A program made the translations under genes and the position numbers. From Pseudomonadota bacterium (GTDB taxonomy: Bacteria; Pseudomonadota; Gammaproteobacteria; Steroidobacterales; Steroidobacteraceae): a stretch of 36,983 nucleotides of DNA. Location: contig CANHFH010000013.1 of assembly GCA_947459825.1 (NCBI GenBank), positions 1 to 36,983 on the forward strand, in the 5' to 3' direction. The stretch's first letter is position 1; each line of letters begins with the position of its first letter. Below, piece after piece: positions 9,562-20,099 of the stretch. Under the pieces are notes generated by a model. The model saw nothing but the letters and a program-made list of their open reading frames with translations, had not been told where the DNA came from and searched no databases.

Positions 9562-10781
9562 CCACCACCGTCTCGCCGACCGGCGGCCGCGTCGGCCGCA
9601 TCCACATCGACCTGCTGACGCTGGGCCTCGTCTCGGCGATCGTGCTGCTCGGCCTCGTGATGGTGACCTCCGCCTCGATCACCATCGCGAGCCGCGGCGG
9701 CGGCGACCCGTTCGGCTATCTCGAGCGCCAGCTGGTGCTGGTGATGTTCGGCTGCGTGGTGGCGGCAGGCGCGTTCCTCGTTCGCACCGACCTGCTCGAG
9801 CGTCTGGCGTTGCCGCTGCTCGCGCTGTCCGTGCTGCTGCTCGTGCTGGTGGCGATCCCGGGGATCGGTCACATGGTCAACGGCAGCCGCCGCTGGCTGC
9901 GCATCGCCGGCATCAGCGTGCAGGTGAGCGAACTCACCCGCATCCTCGTGCTGGTATGGGTGGCGAGCTATGCCGTGCGCCGCGAAGCCGAACTGCGCAG
10001 CAGCCTGCTCGGCCTGCTCAAGCCGCTCGCCGTGCTCGGCGTGTTCGTCGGCCTGCTGCTGCTGGAGCCGGATTTCGGCGCCGCCGCGGTGCTGCTCTCG
10101 GTCGGGTTCGCGCTGCTCTTCATCGCCGGCGCGCGTTGGCGCGACGTGATCGGCCTCGCGGCGGTCTGCGTCGCCGGCATGGCGGCCCTCGCCATCGCCG
10201 AGCCCTACCGTCTCGAGCGTCTGCAGACCTTCCTCAACCCCTGGCAGGATCCGTTCGCCAGCGGCTTCCAGCTGACGCAGAGCCTGATGGCCATCGGCCG
10301 CGGCGGCTGGACCGGCGTGGGTCTCGGCGAGAGCGTGCAGAAGCTCTTCTATCTGCCCGAGGCGCACACCGACTTCCTGTTCGCCGTGCTGGCCGAGGAG
10401 TTGGGGCTGGTGGGCGTGGTGGTCACCCTGGGGCTGTTCCTCGCGCTGTCGCTGCGCGTGCTGTGGGTGGCGCGGCAGGCGCATGAGGCAGGCCTCAAGT
10501 TCCAGTCCTACCTCGCCGCCGCGTTCGGCATCTGGGTCGGTCTGCAGGCCTTCATCAACATCGGGGTCAACATGGGCGCGCTGCCCACCAAGGGCCTCAC
10601 GCTGCCGTTCATGAGCTACGGCCGTTCGAGCATGATCTCGGCGTTGGTGTGGTTCGGCATCGTGCTGCGCGTCTACCACGAGACGGCGGTCGCGGCGCGC
10701 GGCGCCACCGCCACCAGTCTGCGCGGCGGCTCGGCCGAGCGCGCCGGCGTAGCGCGGTCCGCGATGGGTGCGCAGGCTTGA
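9558..10781 (+). CDS. ftsW: Septal peptidoglycan polymerase FtsW (SEDS family)
   Basis: FtsW is the SEDS glycosyltransferase that polymerises lipid II at the septum together with FtsI. The product is 407 aa with about ten membrane helices and a short basic cytoplasmic start. Family features include NGSRRWLRI, LEPDFGAAAVL, the extracytoplasmic block with PWQDPFASGFQLTQSLMAI and GLGESVQKLFYLPEAHTDF, and LTLPFMSYGRSSM near the C-terminal end, where the commoner form is SYGGSS. The start overlaps the murD stop (ATGA), and the last bases overlap the likely TTG start of murG. Confidence 0.96.
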   Translation: MTTTVSPTGGRVGRIHIDLLTLGLVSAIVLLGLVMVTSASITIASRGGGDPFGYLERQLVLVMFGCVVAAGAFLVRTDLLERLALPLLALSVLLLVLVAIPGIGHMVNGSRRWLRIAGISVQVSELTRILVLVWVASYAVRREAELRSSLLGLLKPLAVLGVFVGLLLLEPDFGAAAVLLSVGFALLFIAGARWRDVIGLAAVCVAGMAALAIAEPYRLERLQTFLNPWQDPFASGFQLTQSLMAIGRGGWTGVGLGESVQKLFYLPEAHTDFLFAVLAEELGLVGVVVTLGLFLALSLRVLWVARQAHEAGLKFQSYLAAAFGIWVGLQAFINIGVNMGALPTKGLTLPFMSYGRSSMISALVWFGIVLRVYHETAVAARGATATSLRGGSAERAGVARSAMGAQA

Positions 10782-11859
10782 GCGGCCGACGCGTCATGAT
10801 CATGGCGGGCGGCACGGGTGGACATGTGTTCCCGGCGCTCGCGCTCGCCGCGCGTCTGCGCGAGCGGGCCTGCGATGTCGTATGGCTCGGCACGCGCGCC
10901 GGCATCGAGGCGCGGCTGGTGCCCGCCGCCGGCATCCCGGTGGAGTGGATCGGCATCGGTGGTCTGCGGGGCAAAGGCGTGATGACGCTGCTCGGCGCGC
11001 CGTTCGTGTTGCTGCGCGCGCTGTGGCAGGCGATAGCCGCGGTGCGCCGCCAGCGTCCGGCGGTGGTGGTCGGCCTCGGCGGCTATGTGACCGGCCCCGG
11101 CGGTCTCGCGGCCTGGCTGCTGCGCCGGCCGCTCGTCATCCATGAGCAGAACGCCGTCGCCGGCCTCACCAACCGCGTGCTCGCGCGTCTCGCCGAGCCG
11201 GTGCTCGAAGCGTTCCCGCACAGCTTCCCCGCCGCGCGCGGTGCGCGCACCATCGGCAACCCGGTCCGCGCCGCGTTCCATGCGCTGCCGTCGCCGGAGG
11301 TCCGCTACGGCGCGCGCAGCGGTGCGCTGCGCCTGTTGGTGGTGGGCGGCAGCCAGGGCGCGGCCAAGCTCAACGCCGCGGTGCCAGCTGCGCTCGCGTC
11401 GTTGCCGCCCGGTCTCTTCGATGTGCGCCATCAGGCCGGCGAGCGCGGTCTCGCGGCGGCGCGCGAGGCCTATGCGCGCGCCGGCGTCGCTGCGCGCATC
11501 GAGCCGTTCATCGACGACATCGCCGAGGCCTACGCGCAGGCCGATCTCGTGGTCTGCCGCGCGGGTGCGCTCACCGTCTCGGAGCTCGCGGCGGCGGGCG
11601 TCGCCGCGCTGTTCGTGCCGTTCGCGGCGGCGGTCGACGACCACCAGACGCTCAACGCGCGCCAGCTGGAGACCCGCGGCGCGGCGCGGCTGCTGCCCGA
11701 AGCCGAGCTCGACGCTGCCCGTCTCGCGCAGGAGCTGCGCGGACTCGCGGCGCTCGGCCGCGGAGGTCTCGCGGCGATGGCCCAGGCGGCGCGCGGCTTC
11801 GACAGCCCGACCGCCACCGACGACATGGCCGCAGCGGTGCTCGTCGCGGGGAGGCTCGC

Positions 11860-11863
<4 letters not shown>
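10778..11863 (+). CDS. murG: UDP-GlcNAc:lipid I N-acetylglucosaminyltransferase MurG
   Basis: MurG adds GlcNAc to lipid I on the inner face of the membrane, giving lipid II. The product is 361 aa from a TTG start at 10778, which overlaps the ftsW stop as TTGA in the manner of nearly every junction here. ATG codons at 10796 and 10802 are alternatives but would leave almost nothing before the glycine loop [16 protein letters not shown]. Other motifs are [14 protein letters not shown] and [10 protein letters not shown]. Membership of the GT28 family is clear; the exact start is less certain. The stop overlaps murC (ATGA). Confidence 0.95.
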
Positions 11864-13334
<1,471 letters not shown>

Positions 13335-13338
<4 letters not shown>

Positions 13339-14267
13339 CGGGCGCTTCCGCCATCGCCCTTCCGGGATCCGAGCGCGATGCGCTGGTGGCGCGCTTCGCC
13401 GGTCGGTTGCTGCGCGACGAGCCGATGTCGCGCCATACCTCCTGGCATGTCGGCGGTCCGGCCGACCTCTTCTTCGAGCCGCGCGACCGTGCGGACCTCG
13501 CCGATTTCCTGCGCGCCGTGCCGTCCACGCTGCCCATCACCTGGGTCGGTCTCGGCAGCAACCTGCTGGTGCGCGACGGCGGCCTGCGCGGTGCGGTCAT
13601 CAGCGTGCACGGCGCGCTCGCCGCGCTCGAGCGTCGGGAGGGCGGCAAGGTGTGGTGCGAAGCCGGTGTGCCCTGCGCGCGCATCGCGCGGCAGTGCGCG
13701 CGCTGGGAGCTCGGCCCCGCCGAGTTCTTCGCCGGCATCCCCGGCACGCTCGGCGGCGCGCTCGCCATGAACGCCGGCGCCTTCGGCGGCGAGACCTGGC
13801 GGCATGTGCGCCAGGTCGAGGTCATCGATCGCGCTGGCGTGATCCGTCATCGTGATGCCGCCGAGTACCGCGTGTCGTACCGCCATGTGGAGCCGCCCGC
13901 GGCGGGCGAGGCGTTCCTCGGCGCGGTGCTCGATTTCGAGCCGCGTCCCGGCGCCACCACCGATGCGATCCGCGACCTGCTGGTCGAGCGCAAGGCCAAG
14001 CAGCCGATCGGCGAGTGGAGCTGCGGCTCGGTGTTCACCAACCCGCCGGGCGACCATGCGGCGCGGCTCATCGAGTCCTGCGGCCTCAAGGGCCGGCGGC
14101 TCGGCGGTGCGGTGGTCGCCGAGAAGCACGCCAACTTCATCCTGAACGAGGGCGAGGCGAGCGCCGCCGACCTCGAGCAGCTCATCGCCTTGGTGCAGCG
14201 CACGGTCGAGGAACGCACCGGTGTGCGCCTGCAGACCGAGGTGCGCGTGGTAGGGGAGGCCGCCTGA
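13335..14267 (+). CDS. murB: UDP-N-acetylenolpyruvoylglucosamine reductase MurB
   Basis: MurB is the FAD- and NADPH-dependent reductase that turns enolpyruvyl-UDP-GlcNAc into UDP-MurNAc. The product is 310 aa from a GTG start overlapping the murC stop (GTGA). Motifs are [25 protein letters not shown], the FAD-binding [26 protein letters not shown], and CGSVFTNP, with the likely proton-donor serine at 232 and glutamate at 302. The short length and compact C-terminal region fit a type II MurB rather than the longer E. coli type I. Its place between murC and ddlB differs from E. coli, where murB lies outside the cluster. Confidence 0.96.
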
Positions 14268-15235
14268 TGCATCTGATGCACGATCCCGCCGCGCCGCGCG
14301 AGCTCGCTGATGCGCGCGATTTCGGCAAGGTCGCGGTGCTGCTCGGCGGCGATTCGCCCGAGCGCGAGGTGTCGCTGCGCTCCGGCAAGGCGGTGCTCGA
14401 GGCGCTGCTGTCACGCGGCGTCGACGCCCACGCCTTCGATCCGAAGGACCAGCCGCTGACCGACCTCATCACGCAGCGCTACGCGCGTGCCTGGATCGCG
14501 CTGCATGGCCCCGGCGGCGAGGACGGCACGCTGCAGGGCGCGCTCGAGTGCCTCGGACTGCCTTACACCGGCAGCGGCGTGCTCGGTTCCGCGGTGTGCA
14601 TGGACAAGACGCGTACCAAGCGGCTCGCGGCCGCGGTCGGCATCGCCACCGCCGAGTTCGTGGAGCTCACCGGGCCGCAGGACTTCGAGACCGCGATCGC
14701 CACCCTCGGACTGCCGATGTTCGTGAAGCCGGCGACGCAAGGGTCCTCGGTCGGCATGGCGCGGGTCGACGAGGCTTCGCAGCTGCCGGCGGCCTATGCG
14801 GCGGCCGCGGCCGTGGACCGGTCGGTGCTCGCCGAGGCGTTCATCCCCGGTGCCGAGTACACCGTCGGCGTGTTGCAGGGCCGTGCGCTGCCCTCGATCC
14901 GCATCGAGACGCCGCGCGCCTTCTACGACTATGTGGCCAAGTATTCGAGCGGCGACACCCGTTACCACTGCCCGTCGGGTCTCGCGCCCGAGGCCGAGAA
15001 GCATCTCGGCGCGTTGGCGCTCGGCGCGTTCGCCGCCGCCGGCGCCGAGGGCTGGGGGCGCGTCGATTTCATGATGGATGCGACCGGTCGGCCGCTGCTG
15101 CTCGAGATCAACACCGTGCCCGGCATGACGGCGACCAGCCTCGTGCCCAAGGCCGCAGCGGCGGTCGGCATCGATTTCCCGACGCTGGTCTGGCGCGTGC
15201 TCGAGACCAGCCTGACGAGGAGGCCAAGAGGATGA
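14267..15235 (+). CDS. ddlB: D-alanine:D-alanine ligase
   Basis: Ddl makes the D-Ala-D-Ala dipeptide that MurF uses. It is an ATP-grasp enzyme. The product is 322 aa from an ATG at 14267 that shares one base with the murB stop (TGATG). A strong ribosome site AGGGGAGG lies at 14252-14259, seven bases ahead, which settles this start although the open frame extends further upstream. Motifs are KVAVLLGGDSPEREVSLRSG, ALHGPGGEDGTLQG, PMFVKPATQGSSVGMARV, and LLLEINTVPGMTATSLVPKA near the C-terminus. The stop overlaps ftsQ (ATGA). Confidence 0.96.
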   Translation: MHLMHDPAAPRELADARDFGKVAVLLGGDSPEREVSLRSGKAVLEALLSRGVDAHAFDPKDQPLTDLITQRYARAWIALHGPGGEDGTLQGALECLGLPYTGSGVLGSAVCMDKTRTKRLAAAVGIATAEFVELTGPQDFETAIATLGLPMFVKPATQGSSVGMARVDEASQLPAAYAAAAAVDRSVLAEAFIPGAEYTVGVLQGRALPSIRIETPRAFYDYVAKYSSGDTRYHCPSGLAPEAEKHLGALALGAFAAAGAEGWGRVDFMMDATGRPLLLEINTVPGMTATSLVPKAAAAVGIDFPTLVWRVLETSLTRRPRG

Positions 15236-16023
15236 TCGGCAACCGCCCGCGCAACCGTCGCCGCGAGGAGAAGTCCTGGCAGTGGCCCGAGGTCGACTGG
15301 CGACGCACCGCGCGCATCGGCGCGGCGCTCGCCGCCGTCGGTCTGCTCGGCCTGCTCGTCACCCGCGCGCTCGACGAACCGATCGACCAGGTGACGCTGG
15401 AGGGCCGCTTCCAGCGCGTCTCGCCGCTCGAGCTCGAGCAGGCGGTACGCAAGCGCGTCGACGGAGCGGGGCTGGTGTCGGTGGACCTCGCGGCCTTGCA
15501 GCGCTCGGTCGAGGCGCTGCCGTGGGTGGACCGCGCCACCGTGGCGCGCGCCTGGCCGCGCGGGCTGCGCATCGAGGTCACCGAACAGGTCGCGGCGGCG
15601 CGCTGGGGCGCGGACGGTCTGCTCAACGCGCGCGGCGAACTGTTCCTGACCGGCGCGCGCTTCCTGCCGCCCGAGCTGCCGCGGCTCTCCGGCCCGGTGG
15701 GCAGCGAAGGCGCGGTGGCGCGGCGCTATCTCGCCATCCAGGGCCGGCTCGCCGAGGGCGGTGTGCGGCTCACGGCGTTGCGGCTCGACGCCCGCGGCGC
15801 CTGGGAGATCGATCTCGACAACGGCGTACGCATCCGCCTCGGCCGTCGCGATGTCGACGAGCGCTTCGAGCGCTTCGTCGCGGCTGCGCTGCGCCTCGTG
15901 ATGCAGCGCGGGGCGGAGCTCGCCTATGTCGACATGCGTTATTCGAACGGTTTCGCGGCCGGCTGGCGCAACGGTACCCGCATGGCCGCATTGGACGAGG
16001 GCGACGACGCCCCTGAGGGTTGA
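15232..16023 (+). CDS. ftsQ: Cell division protein FtsQ
   Basis: FtsQ is a bitopic inner membrane protein of the FtsQLB complex that links early and late divisome proteins. The product is 263 aa. It has a cytoplasmic tail rich in Arg and Lys (1-27), a membrane helix at about 28-43, a POTRA domain starting near IDQVTLEGRFQRVS, and the FtsQ domain from about residue 115. The start at 15232 overlaps the ddlB stop (ATGA). GAGGAGG at 15217-15223, eight bases upstream, is a strong ribosome site. The sequence identity is modest, but topology and position between ddlB and ftsA agree. Confidence 0.93.
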   Translation: MIGNRPRNRRREEKSWQWPEVDWRRTARIGAALAAVGLLGLLVTRALDEPIDQVTLEGRFQRVSPLELEQAVRKRVDGAGLVSVDLAALQRSVEALPWVDRATVARAWPRGLRIEVTEQVAAARWGADGLLNARGELFLTGARFLPPELPRLSGPVGSEGAVARRYLAIQGRLAEGGVRLTALRLDARGAWEIDLDNGVRIRLGRRDVDERFERFVAAALRLVMQRGAELAYVDMRYSNGFAAGWRNGTRMAALDEGDDAPEG

Positions 16024-16032
16024 GCGACACAC

Positions 16033-17265
16033 ATGGCCAAGAAGATCGAACGGCAGCTGATCGTGGGGCTCGACATCGGCACCTCCAAGGTGGTGGCGCT
16101 GGTGGGCGAGGTGGGCGCGGACGGGAGCGTCGAGGTCATCGGCATCGGCTCGCAGCCCTCGCGCGGCCTCAAGCGCGGCATGGTGGTCGACATCGAGTCG
16201 ACGGTGCAGTCGATCCAGCGCGCGGTCGAGGAGGCCGAGCTGATGGCCGGCTGCGAGATCCGCTCGGTGTATGCCGGCATCGCCGGCAGCCATGTGCGCA
16301 GCCTGAACTCGCACGGCGTGGTGGCCATCCGTGACAAGGAGGTCCAGCAGTCGGACATCGAGCATGTCATCGACGCGGCCAAGGCGGTGGCGATCCCCGC
16401 CGACCAGAAGATCCTGCATGTGCTGCCGCAGGAGTTCATCATCGACGGGCAGGAGGGCGTGCGCGCCCCGATCGGCATGTCGGGCGTGCGTCTCGAGGCC
16501 AAGGTGCACATCGTGACCGGCGCCGAGAGCGCGGCCCAGAACATCGAGAAGTGCATCCAGCGCTGCGGCCTCGCCGTCGACGACATCGTGCTCGAGCAGC
16601 TCGCCTCCAGCCACGCCACCCTGACCGACGACGAGAAGGACCTCGGCGTCTGCCTCATCGACATCGGCGGCGGCACCACCGACATCGCGGTGTTCACCCA
16701 CGGGGCGATCCGGCATACCGCGGTGATCCCCATCGCCGGCGACCAGGTCACCAACGACATCGCGGTCGCGATGCGCACCCCGAGCCCGAACGCCGAGGAG
16801 ATCAAGCTGCGCTACGCCTGCGCCCTCTCGCAGCTGGCGCGCGCCGAGGAGACCATCGAGGTCCCGGGCGTCGGCGACCGGCCGTCGCGGCGGCTCGCGC
16901 GCCAGACGCTGGCCGAGGTGGTGCAGATGCGCTACGCCGAGCTCTTCGGCCTCGTCGCGCACGAGCTCAAGCACAGCGGCTTCGATGAAGCGATCGCCGC
17001 GGGCATCGTGCTCACCGGCGGCAGCGCCAAGATGGAAGGCGCGGTCGAGCTCGCCGAGGAGGTGCTCGGCAAGCCGGTGCGGCTCGGCATGCCGGGCGGC
17101 GTGCGCGGCCTGTCCGACGTCATCAGCAACCCGATCCACGCCACCGGCGTCGGCCTGCTGCTGCACGCGCGCGAGCACATGACGCCCGGGCGGCGCGGCG
17201 GCGGACTCGCCGGAGCGCGCACGACGCTCGAGCGCATGAGAAATTGGTTTCAAGGCAACTTCTGA
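16033..17265 (+). CDS. ftsA: Cell division protein FtsA
   Basis: FtsA is an actin-like ATPase that tethers FtsZ to the inner membrane and recruits later divisome proteins. The product is 410 aa, close to the 420 aa of E. coli. Landmarks are the phosphate-1 motif VGLDIGTSKVVALVGEV at the N-terminus, CLIDIGGGTTDIAVF near residue 210, and GIVLTGGSAKMEGAVELAEE near 325. The C-terminus ends with RMRNWFQGNF, which fits the usual amphipathic membrane-targeting helix. It starts nine bases after ftsQ. Confidence 0.97.
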   Translation: MAKKIERQLIVGLDIGTSKVVALVGEVGADGSVEVIGIGSQPSRGLKRGMVVDIESTVQSIQRAVEEAELMAGCEIRSVYAGIAGSHVRSLNSHGVVAIRDKEVQQSDIEHVIDAAKAVAIPADQKILHVLPQEFIIDGQEGVRAPIGMSGVRLEAKVHIVTGAESAAQNIEKCIQRCGLAVDDIVLEQLASSHATLTDDEKDLGVCLIDIGGGTTDIAVFTHGAIRHTAVIPIAGDQVTNDIAVAMRTPSPNAEEIKLRYACALSQLARAEETIEVPGVGDRPSRRLARQTLAEVVQMRYAELFGLVAHELKHSGFDEAIAAGIVLTGGSAKMEGAVELAEEVLGKPVRLGMPGGVRGLSDVISNPIHATGVGLLLHAREHMTPGRRGGGLAGARTTLERMRNWFQGNF

Positions 17266-17293
17266 TTCATTACAATTCTCGAAACCTGAGGAG
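17248..17293 (+). promoter_or_regulatory. Possible ftsZ promoter and ribosome site
   Basis: The 36-base ftsA-ftsZ gap is markedly A/T-rich for this genome. A good -10, TACAAT, lies at 17271-17276. The -35 is weak: TTTCAA at 17248-17253 gives a 17-base spacer but matches only three consensus bases. A clear ribosome site GAGGAG at 17288-17293 sits eight bases before the ftsZ ATG. A separate ftsZ promoter would allow the high FtsZ level that cells need, but this promoter call is tentative. Confidence 0.4.
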
Positions 17294-17301
17294 CACTCAC
17301 C

Positions 17302-18576
17302 ATGTTCGAACTGATGGACGCTTACACGCAGAGCGCGGTCATCAAGGTGTTGGGTATCGGTGGCGGCGGCGGCAACGCCGTGTCGCACATGGTGCGCAGC
17401 GGCATCGACGGCGTTGAGTTCATGTGCATCAACACCGATGCTCAGGCGCTCAAGCACTCCGACGTCAAGACCACCCTGCAGATCGGTTCGGGCATCACCA
17501 AGGGCCTCGGCGCCGGCGCCAACCCCGAGGTCGGCCGCCAGGCCGCCATGGAGGACCGCGACCGCATCATCCAGATGATCGAAGGCTGCGACATGTTGTT
17601 CCTCACGGCCGGCATGGGCGGCGGCACCGGCACCGGCGCAGCGCCGGTGGTCGCGCAGCTCGCGCGCGAGCTCGGCATCCTCACGGTCGCCGTGGTGACG
17701 CGCCCCTTCAACATGGAAGGCGGCAAGCGCGCCGCGGTCGCCGAGCAGGGCATGCAGGAGCTCGCCCGCAGCGTCGACTCCCTCATCACCATCCCCAACC
17801 AGAAGCTGCTGACGGTGCTCGGTCCCAAGACCACGCTGCTCGACGCCTTCAAGAGCGTGAACGGCGTGCTGCAGGGCGCGGTGCAGGGCATCGCCGACCT
17901 CATCACCCGTCCCGGCCTCATCAACGTCGACTTCGCCGATGTGCGCACCGTCATGGGCGAGACCGGCATGGCGATGATGGGCTCGGGCGTCGGCACCGGT
18001 GAGGACCGGGCGCGCGTCGCCGCGCAGATGGCGGTCTCCTCGCCGTTGCTCGAGGACGTCAACCTCGCCGGTGCGCGCGGCATCCTGGTCAACGTCACCG
18101 CCGGCATGGACCTCGCCATCGGCGAGTTCGAAGAGGTCGGCAACATCGTCCGCGAGTTCGCCTCCGAGGATGCGACCGTCGTGGTCGGCACCGTCATCGA
18201 TCCCGAGCTCAGCGGTGAGCTGCGCGTCACGGTGGTCGCCACCGGCCTCGGTCGGGCGCAGGCGGCGGTCGTGCAGCAGCCGGCGGTCGCCCGCGCGGCG
18301 ACGCCGGCCATCGGTGCGGGTGCGGGTGCCGGTGCGGCGCCGGCGCGTAGCGCCGGTTTCGGCGCGACGCCGGGACTGCGTCCGGCGCTCGGCTCGGGTG
18401 GTCTGCGCAGCGCAGCGCTCAAGACCGCTGCGACGGTCGCGACCGGCGACTACTCGCGCTTCGAGGAGCCGGCGATCAACCGGCTCGCGGCGGCGGCCGG
18501 TGACGGTCTGCGGCACGACGACTCCGCCGAAGATATCCTCGACATCCCGACCTTCCTGCGCCGTCAGGCCGACTGA
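17302..18576 (+). CDS. ftsZ: Cell division GTPase FtsZ
   Basis: FtsZ is the tubulin-like GTPase that polymerises into the division ring. The product is 424 aa. The core (about 1-317) contains [13 protein letters not shown], the tubulin signature [12 protein letters not shown] near residue 108, and [12 protein letters not shown] disordered linker rich in Ala and Gly follows, including an AGAGAGA run near 336-342. The C-terminal peptide [13 protein letters not shown] is the conserved site that binds FtsA, ZipA and other partners. It is the last gene of the dcw block, followed by a hairpin and lpxC. Confidence 0.98.
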   Translation: MFELMDAYTQSAVIKVLGIGGGGGNAVSHMVRSGIDGVEFMCINTDAQALKHSDVKTTLQIGSGITKGLGAGANPEVGRQAAMEDRDRIIQMIEGCDMLFLTAGMGGGTGTGAAPVVAQLARELGILTVAVVTRPFNMEGGKRAAVAEQGMQELARSVDSLITIPNQKLLTVLGPKTTLLDAFKSVNGVLQGAVQGIADLITRPGLINVDFADVRTVMGETGMAMMGSGVGTGEDRARVAAQMAVSSPLLEDVNLAGARGILVNVTAGMDLAIGEFEEVGNIVREFASEDATVVVGTVIDPELSGELRVTVVATGLGRAQAAVVQQPAVARAATPAIGAGAGAGAAPARSAGFGATPGLRPALGSGGLRSAALKTAATVATGDYSRFEEPAINRLAAAAGDGLRHDDSAEDILDIPTFLRRQAD

Positions 18577-18580
18577 CGGC

Positions 18581-18617
18581 GACGGGGCCGCGCGGTCTGA
18601 AGGCCGACGGCCCCGTC
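18581..18617 (+). terminator. Hairpin after ftsZ, possible weak terminator
   Basis: GACGGGGCCG (18581-18590) and CGGCCCCGTC (18608-18617) form a perfect 10-bp GC-rich stem with a 17-base loop just after the ftsZ stop. The following sequence, ACTTTCGGG, has only three T residues, so termination would be partial or the hairpin could protect the mRNA end. A TAACAT at 18627-18632 could be a -10 for lpxC, but I see no matching -35. Confidence 0.45.
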
Positions 18618-18695
18618 ACTTTCGGGTAACATTCTCCGGTTCGGCGACGGCCGGCGTCCCGCGACCTGCGGGCGCCGTGTCGGCCGGGGGTATCC

Positions 18696-19616
18696 ATGGT
18701 CGGTCAGCGCACTCTCAAGAACATCATCCGAGCCTCGGGTGTCGGTCTGCACACCGGCAAGAAGATCCTCATGACGGTGCGCCCCGCGGCGCCCGACACC
18801 GGCATCGTGTTCCGTCGCACCGACCTGCCGACGCCGGTCGACATCCCCGCGCGCGCGGAGAATGTCGGCGAGACCATGCTCGGCACCGTGCTCTCCAAGG
18901 GCGATGTGAAGGTCTCGACCGTCGAGCACCTGCTGTCGGCGTTCGCCGGTCTCGGCATCGACAACGCCCTGGTCGAGGTCAGCGCCGCCGAGGTGCCGAT
19001 CATGGACGGCAGCGCGGGTCCGTTCGTGTTCCTGCTGCAATCGGCGGGCATCGAGGAGCAGCGCAGCCCGAAGCGCTTCATCCGCATCCGCAAGACGGTG
19101 CGCGTCGAGGACGGCGACAAGTGGGCGCAGTTCGACCCCTTCGACGGCTTCAAGGTGAACTTCGAGATCGAGTTCAACCACCCGATCTTCAAGCGCCGCG
19201 CGCAGCGCGCCACGATGGATTTCTCGACCACCTCCTTCCTCAAGGAGATCAGCCGCGCCCGCACCTTCGGCTTCATGCGCGACCTCGAGAGCATGCGTGC
19301 GCGCAACCTCGCGCTCGGCGGCAACCTCGACAACGCCATCGTGCTCGACGACTCGAAGGTGCTGAACGAGGGCGGCCTGCGCTACGAGGACGAGTTCGTG
19401 AAGCACAAGATCCTCGACGCGATCGGCGATCTGTACCTGCTCGGGTACAGCCTCATCGGCGAGTTCAGCGGCTTCAAGTCGGGCCACGGCCTCAACAACC
19501 GTCTGCTGCGCACGCTGCTCGCCGACGGATCGGCCTGGGAGGCGGTGGTGTTCGAGCGCCCCGAGGACGCGCCGATCTCCTACGCGCGCGCGCCCGTGCT
19601 CGCCGCGGCGGGCTGA
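18696..19616 (+). CDS. lpxC: UDP-3-O-acyl-N-acetylglucosamine deacetylase LpxC
   Basis: LpxC is the zinc enzyme of the committed step of lipid A synthesis. The product is 306 aa, as in E. coli (305 aa). The zinc ligands are visible as H78 in [10 protein letters not shown], and H237 and D241 in HKILDAIGD. The catalytic base region [10 protein letters not shown] carries H264. The N-terminal [11 protein letters not shown] is also typical. The ribosome site is the G-run of GGGGGTATCC just before the ATG. The 3' end overlaps the tail of the minus-strand dciA gene by 37 bases. Confidence 0.97.
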   Translation: MVGQRTLKNIIRASGVGLHTGKKILMTVRPAAPDTGIVFRRTDLPTPVDIPARAENVGETMLGTVLSKGDVKVSTVEHLLSAFAGLGIDNALVEVSAAEVPIMDGSAGPFVFLLQSAGIEEQRSPKRFIRIRKTVRVEDGDKWAQFDPFDGFKVNFEIEFNHPIFKRRAQRATMDFSTTSFLKEISRARTFGFMRDLESMRARNLALGGNLDNAIVLDDSKVLNEGGLRYEDEFVKHKILDAIGDLYLLGYSLIGEFSGFKSGHGLNNRLLRTLLADGSAWEAVVFERPEDAPISYARAPVLAAAG

Positions 19617-19966
19617 ACCCGCACCGACCAACGCTTGAGGCCGGGCGCGGCCTGCTGCGCCGCCGGCCAGTGCTCTGCGATCGCGAACCGCAGCCGCGCC
19701 GACCAGGCCGCTGAAGCGGCGTAGACGCTCAATGCCCCATCGCGCTCCACCACTTGGGTGACCTGGGCGGCGAGATCGGCCGGCAGCCGCTCTGCGAGGA
19801 ACTCGCGCCAGAACACCCCCCGGTCCGTCTGCCGCGCGATGGCCTGCTGTAGAGGCGCAGAACGTCCCAGCAACTCCTTGAAACCCATGGGCTTTTTCAC
19901 CCGGTTGGACGGATGGGATTTGGTTGCCGCGCGGGATGGGTTGTGTCGAGTGGGGGGTTTGGGCAT
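19580..19966 (-). CDS. dciA: DciA-like (DUF721) replicative helicase loader
   Basis: DciA-family proteins help load the DnaB helicase in bacteria that lack DnaC or DnaI. The product is 128 aa, with a basic start, [20 protein letters not shown], then a DUF721-type domain with GFKELLGRS and [20 protein letters not shown], ending in a strand-rich part ([14 protein letters not shown]). The ATG at 19966 has an AGAGG ribosome site at 19974-19978 with seven bases between. The position next to lpxC, an M23 peptidase and secA matches other gammaproteobacteria. It converges on lpxC and the coding ends overlap by 37 bases. The family call is from pattern, not an alignment. Confidence 0.82.
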   Translation of the reverse strand: MPKPPTRHNPSRAATKSHPSNRVKKPMGFKELLGRSAPLQQAIARQTDRGVFWREFLAERLPADLAAQVTQVVERDGALSVYAASAAWSARLRFAIAEHWPAAQQAAPGLKRWSVRVQPAAASTGARA

Positions 19967-20038
19967 AGTCGCGCCTCTTGCGCCTCTCGGACGGCTTGCC
20001 GCCGGAGGCGCCCGGGAATCTGCCGGGGGGACTATGCC
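19962..20038. repeat. Inverted repeat GGCATAGTC/GACTATGCC between dciA and the M23 gene
   Basis: A perfect 9-base inverted repeat has arms at 19962-19970 and 20030-20038, separated by 59 bases. The left arm contains the dciA start codon; the right arm contains an ATG on the plus strand. Between them, next to the left arm, GCGCCTCTT/GCGCCTCTC is a near-perfect 9-base tandem repeat (19971-19988) that gives dciA two ribosome-site-like AGAGG copies. This is the divergent control region of dciA and the M23 gene. I see no consensus promoter in it. Confidence 0.5.
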
Positions 20039-20099
20039 ATCTTCCACGACGGCGAGCATCGTGTCGCGCCGGGTGTCGGCGTCGGAGCTGCGGGCGTGA
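20034..20099 (+). CDS. Possible 21-aa leader ORF before the M23 gene
   Basis: ATG at 20034 opens a 21-codon frame (MPSSTTASIVSRRVSASELR and a final Ala) whose TGA at 20097-20099 overlaps the GTG start of the next gene as GTGA. A G-run, GGGGGG, at 20025-20030 lies just ahead. The stop/start overlap is the same design as the couplings in the dcw block, so it may be a leader that drives translation of the peptidase gene. It could also be chance; no homology is recognised. Confidence 0.3.
   Translation: MPSSTTASIVSRRVSASELRA

Noticed and set aside
14962-18516. Antisense open frame of 1184 codons opposite ddlB-ftsZ
   Set aside because: It is opposite five well-identified genes, is Arg/His/Ala-rich with no recognisable domain, and follows from GC-rich third positions that exclude stop codons.
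19913-20095. Longer M23 peptidase start at 19913
   Set aside because: The added 61 residues are Cys/Arg-rich and overlap the dciA start region, while the GTG at 20096 has a ribosome site and leads directly to the membrane helix.
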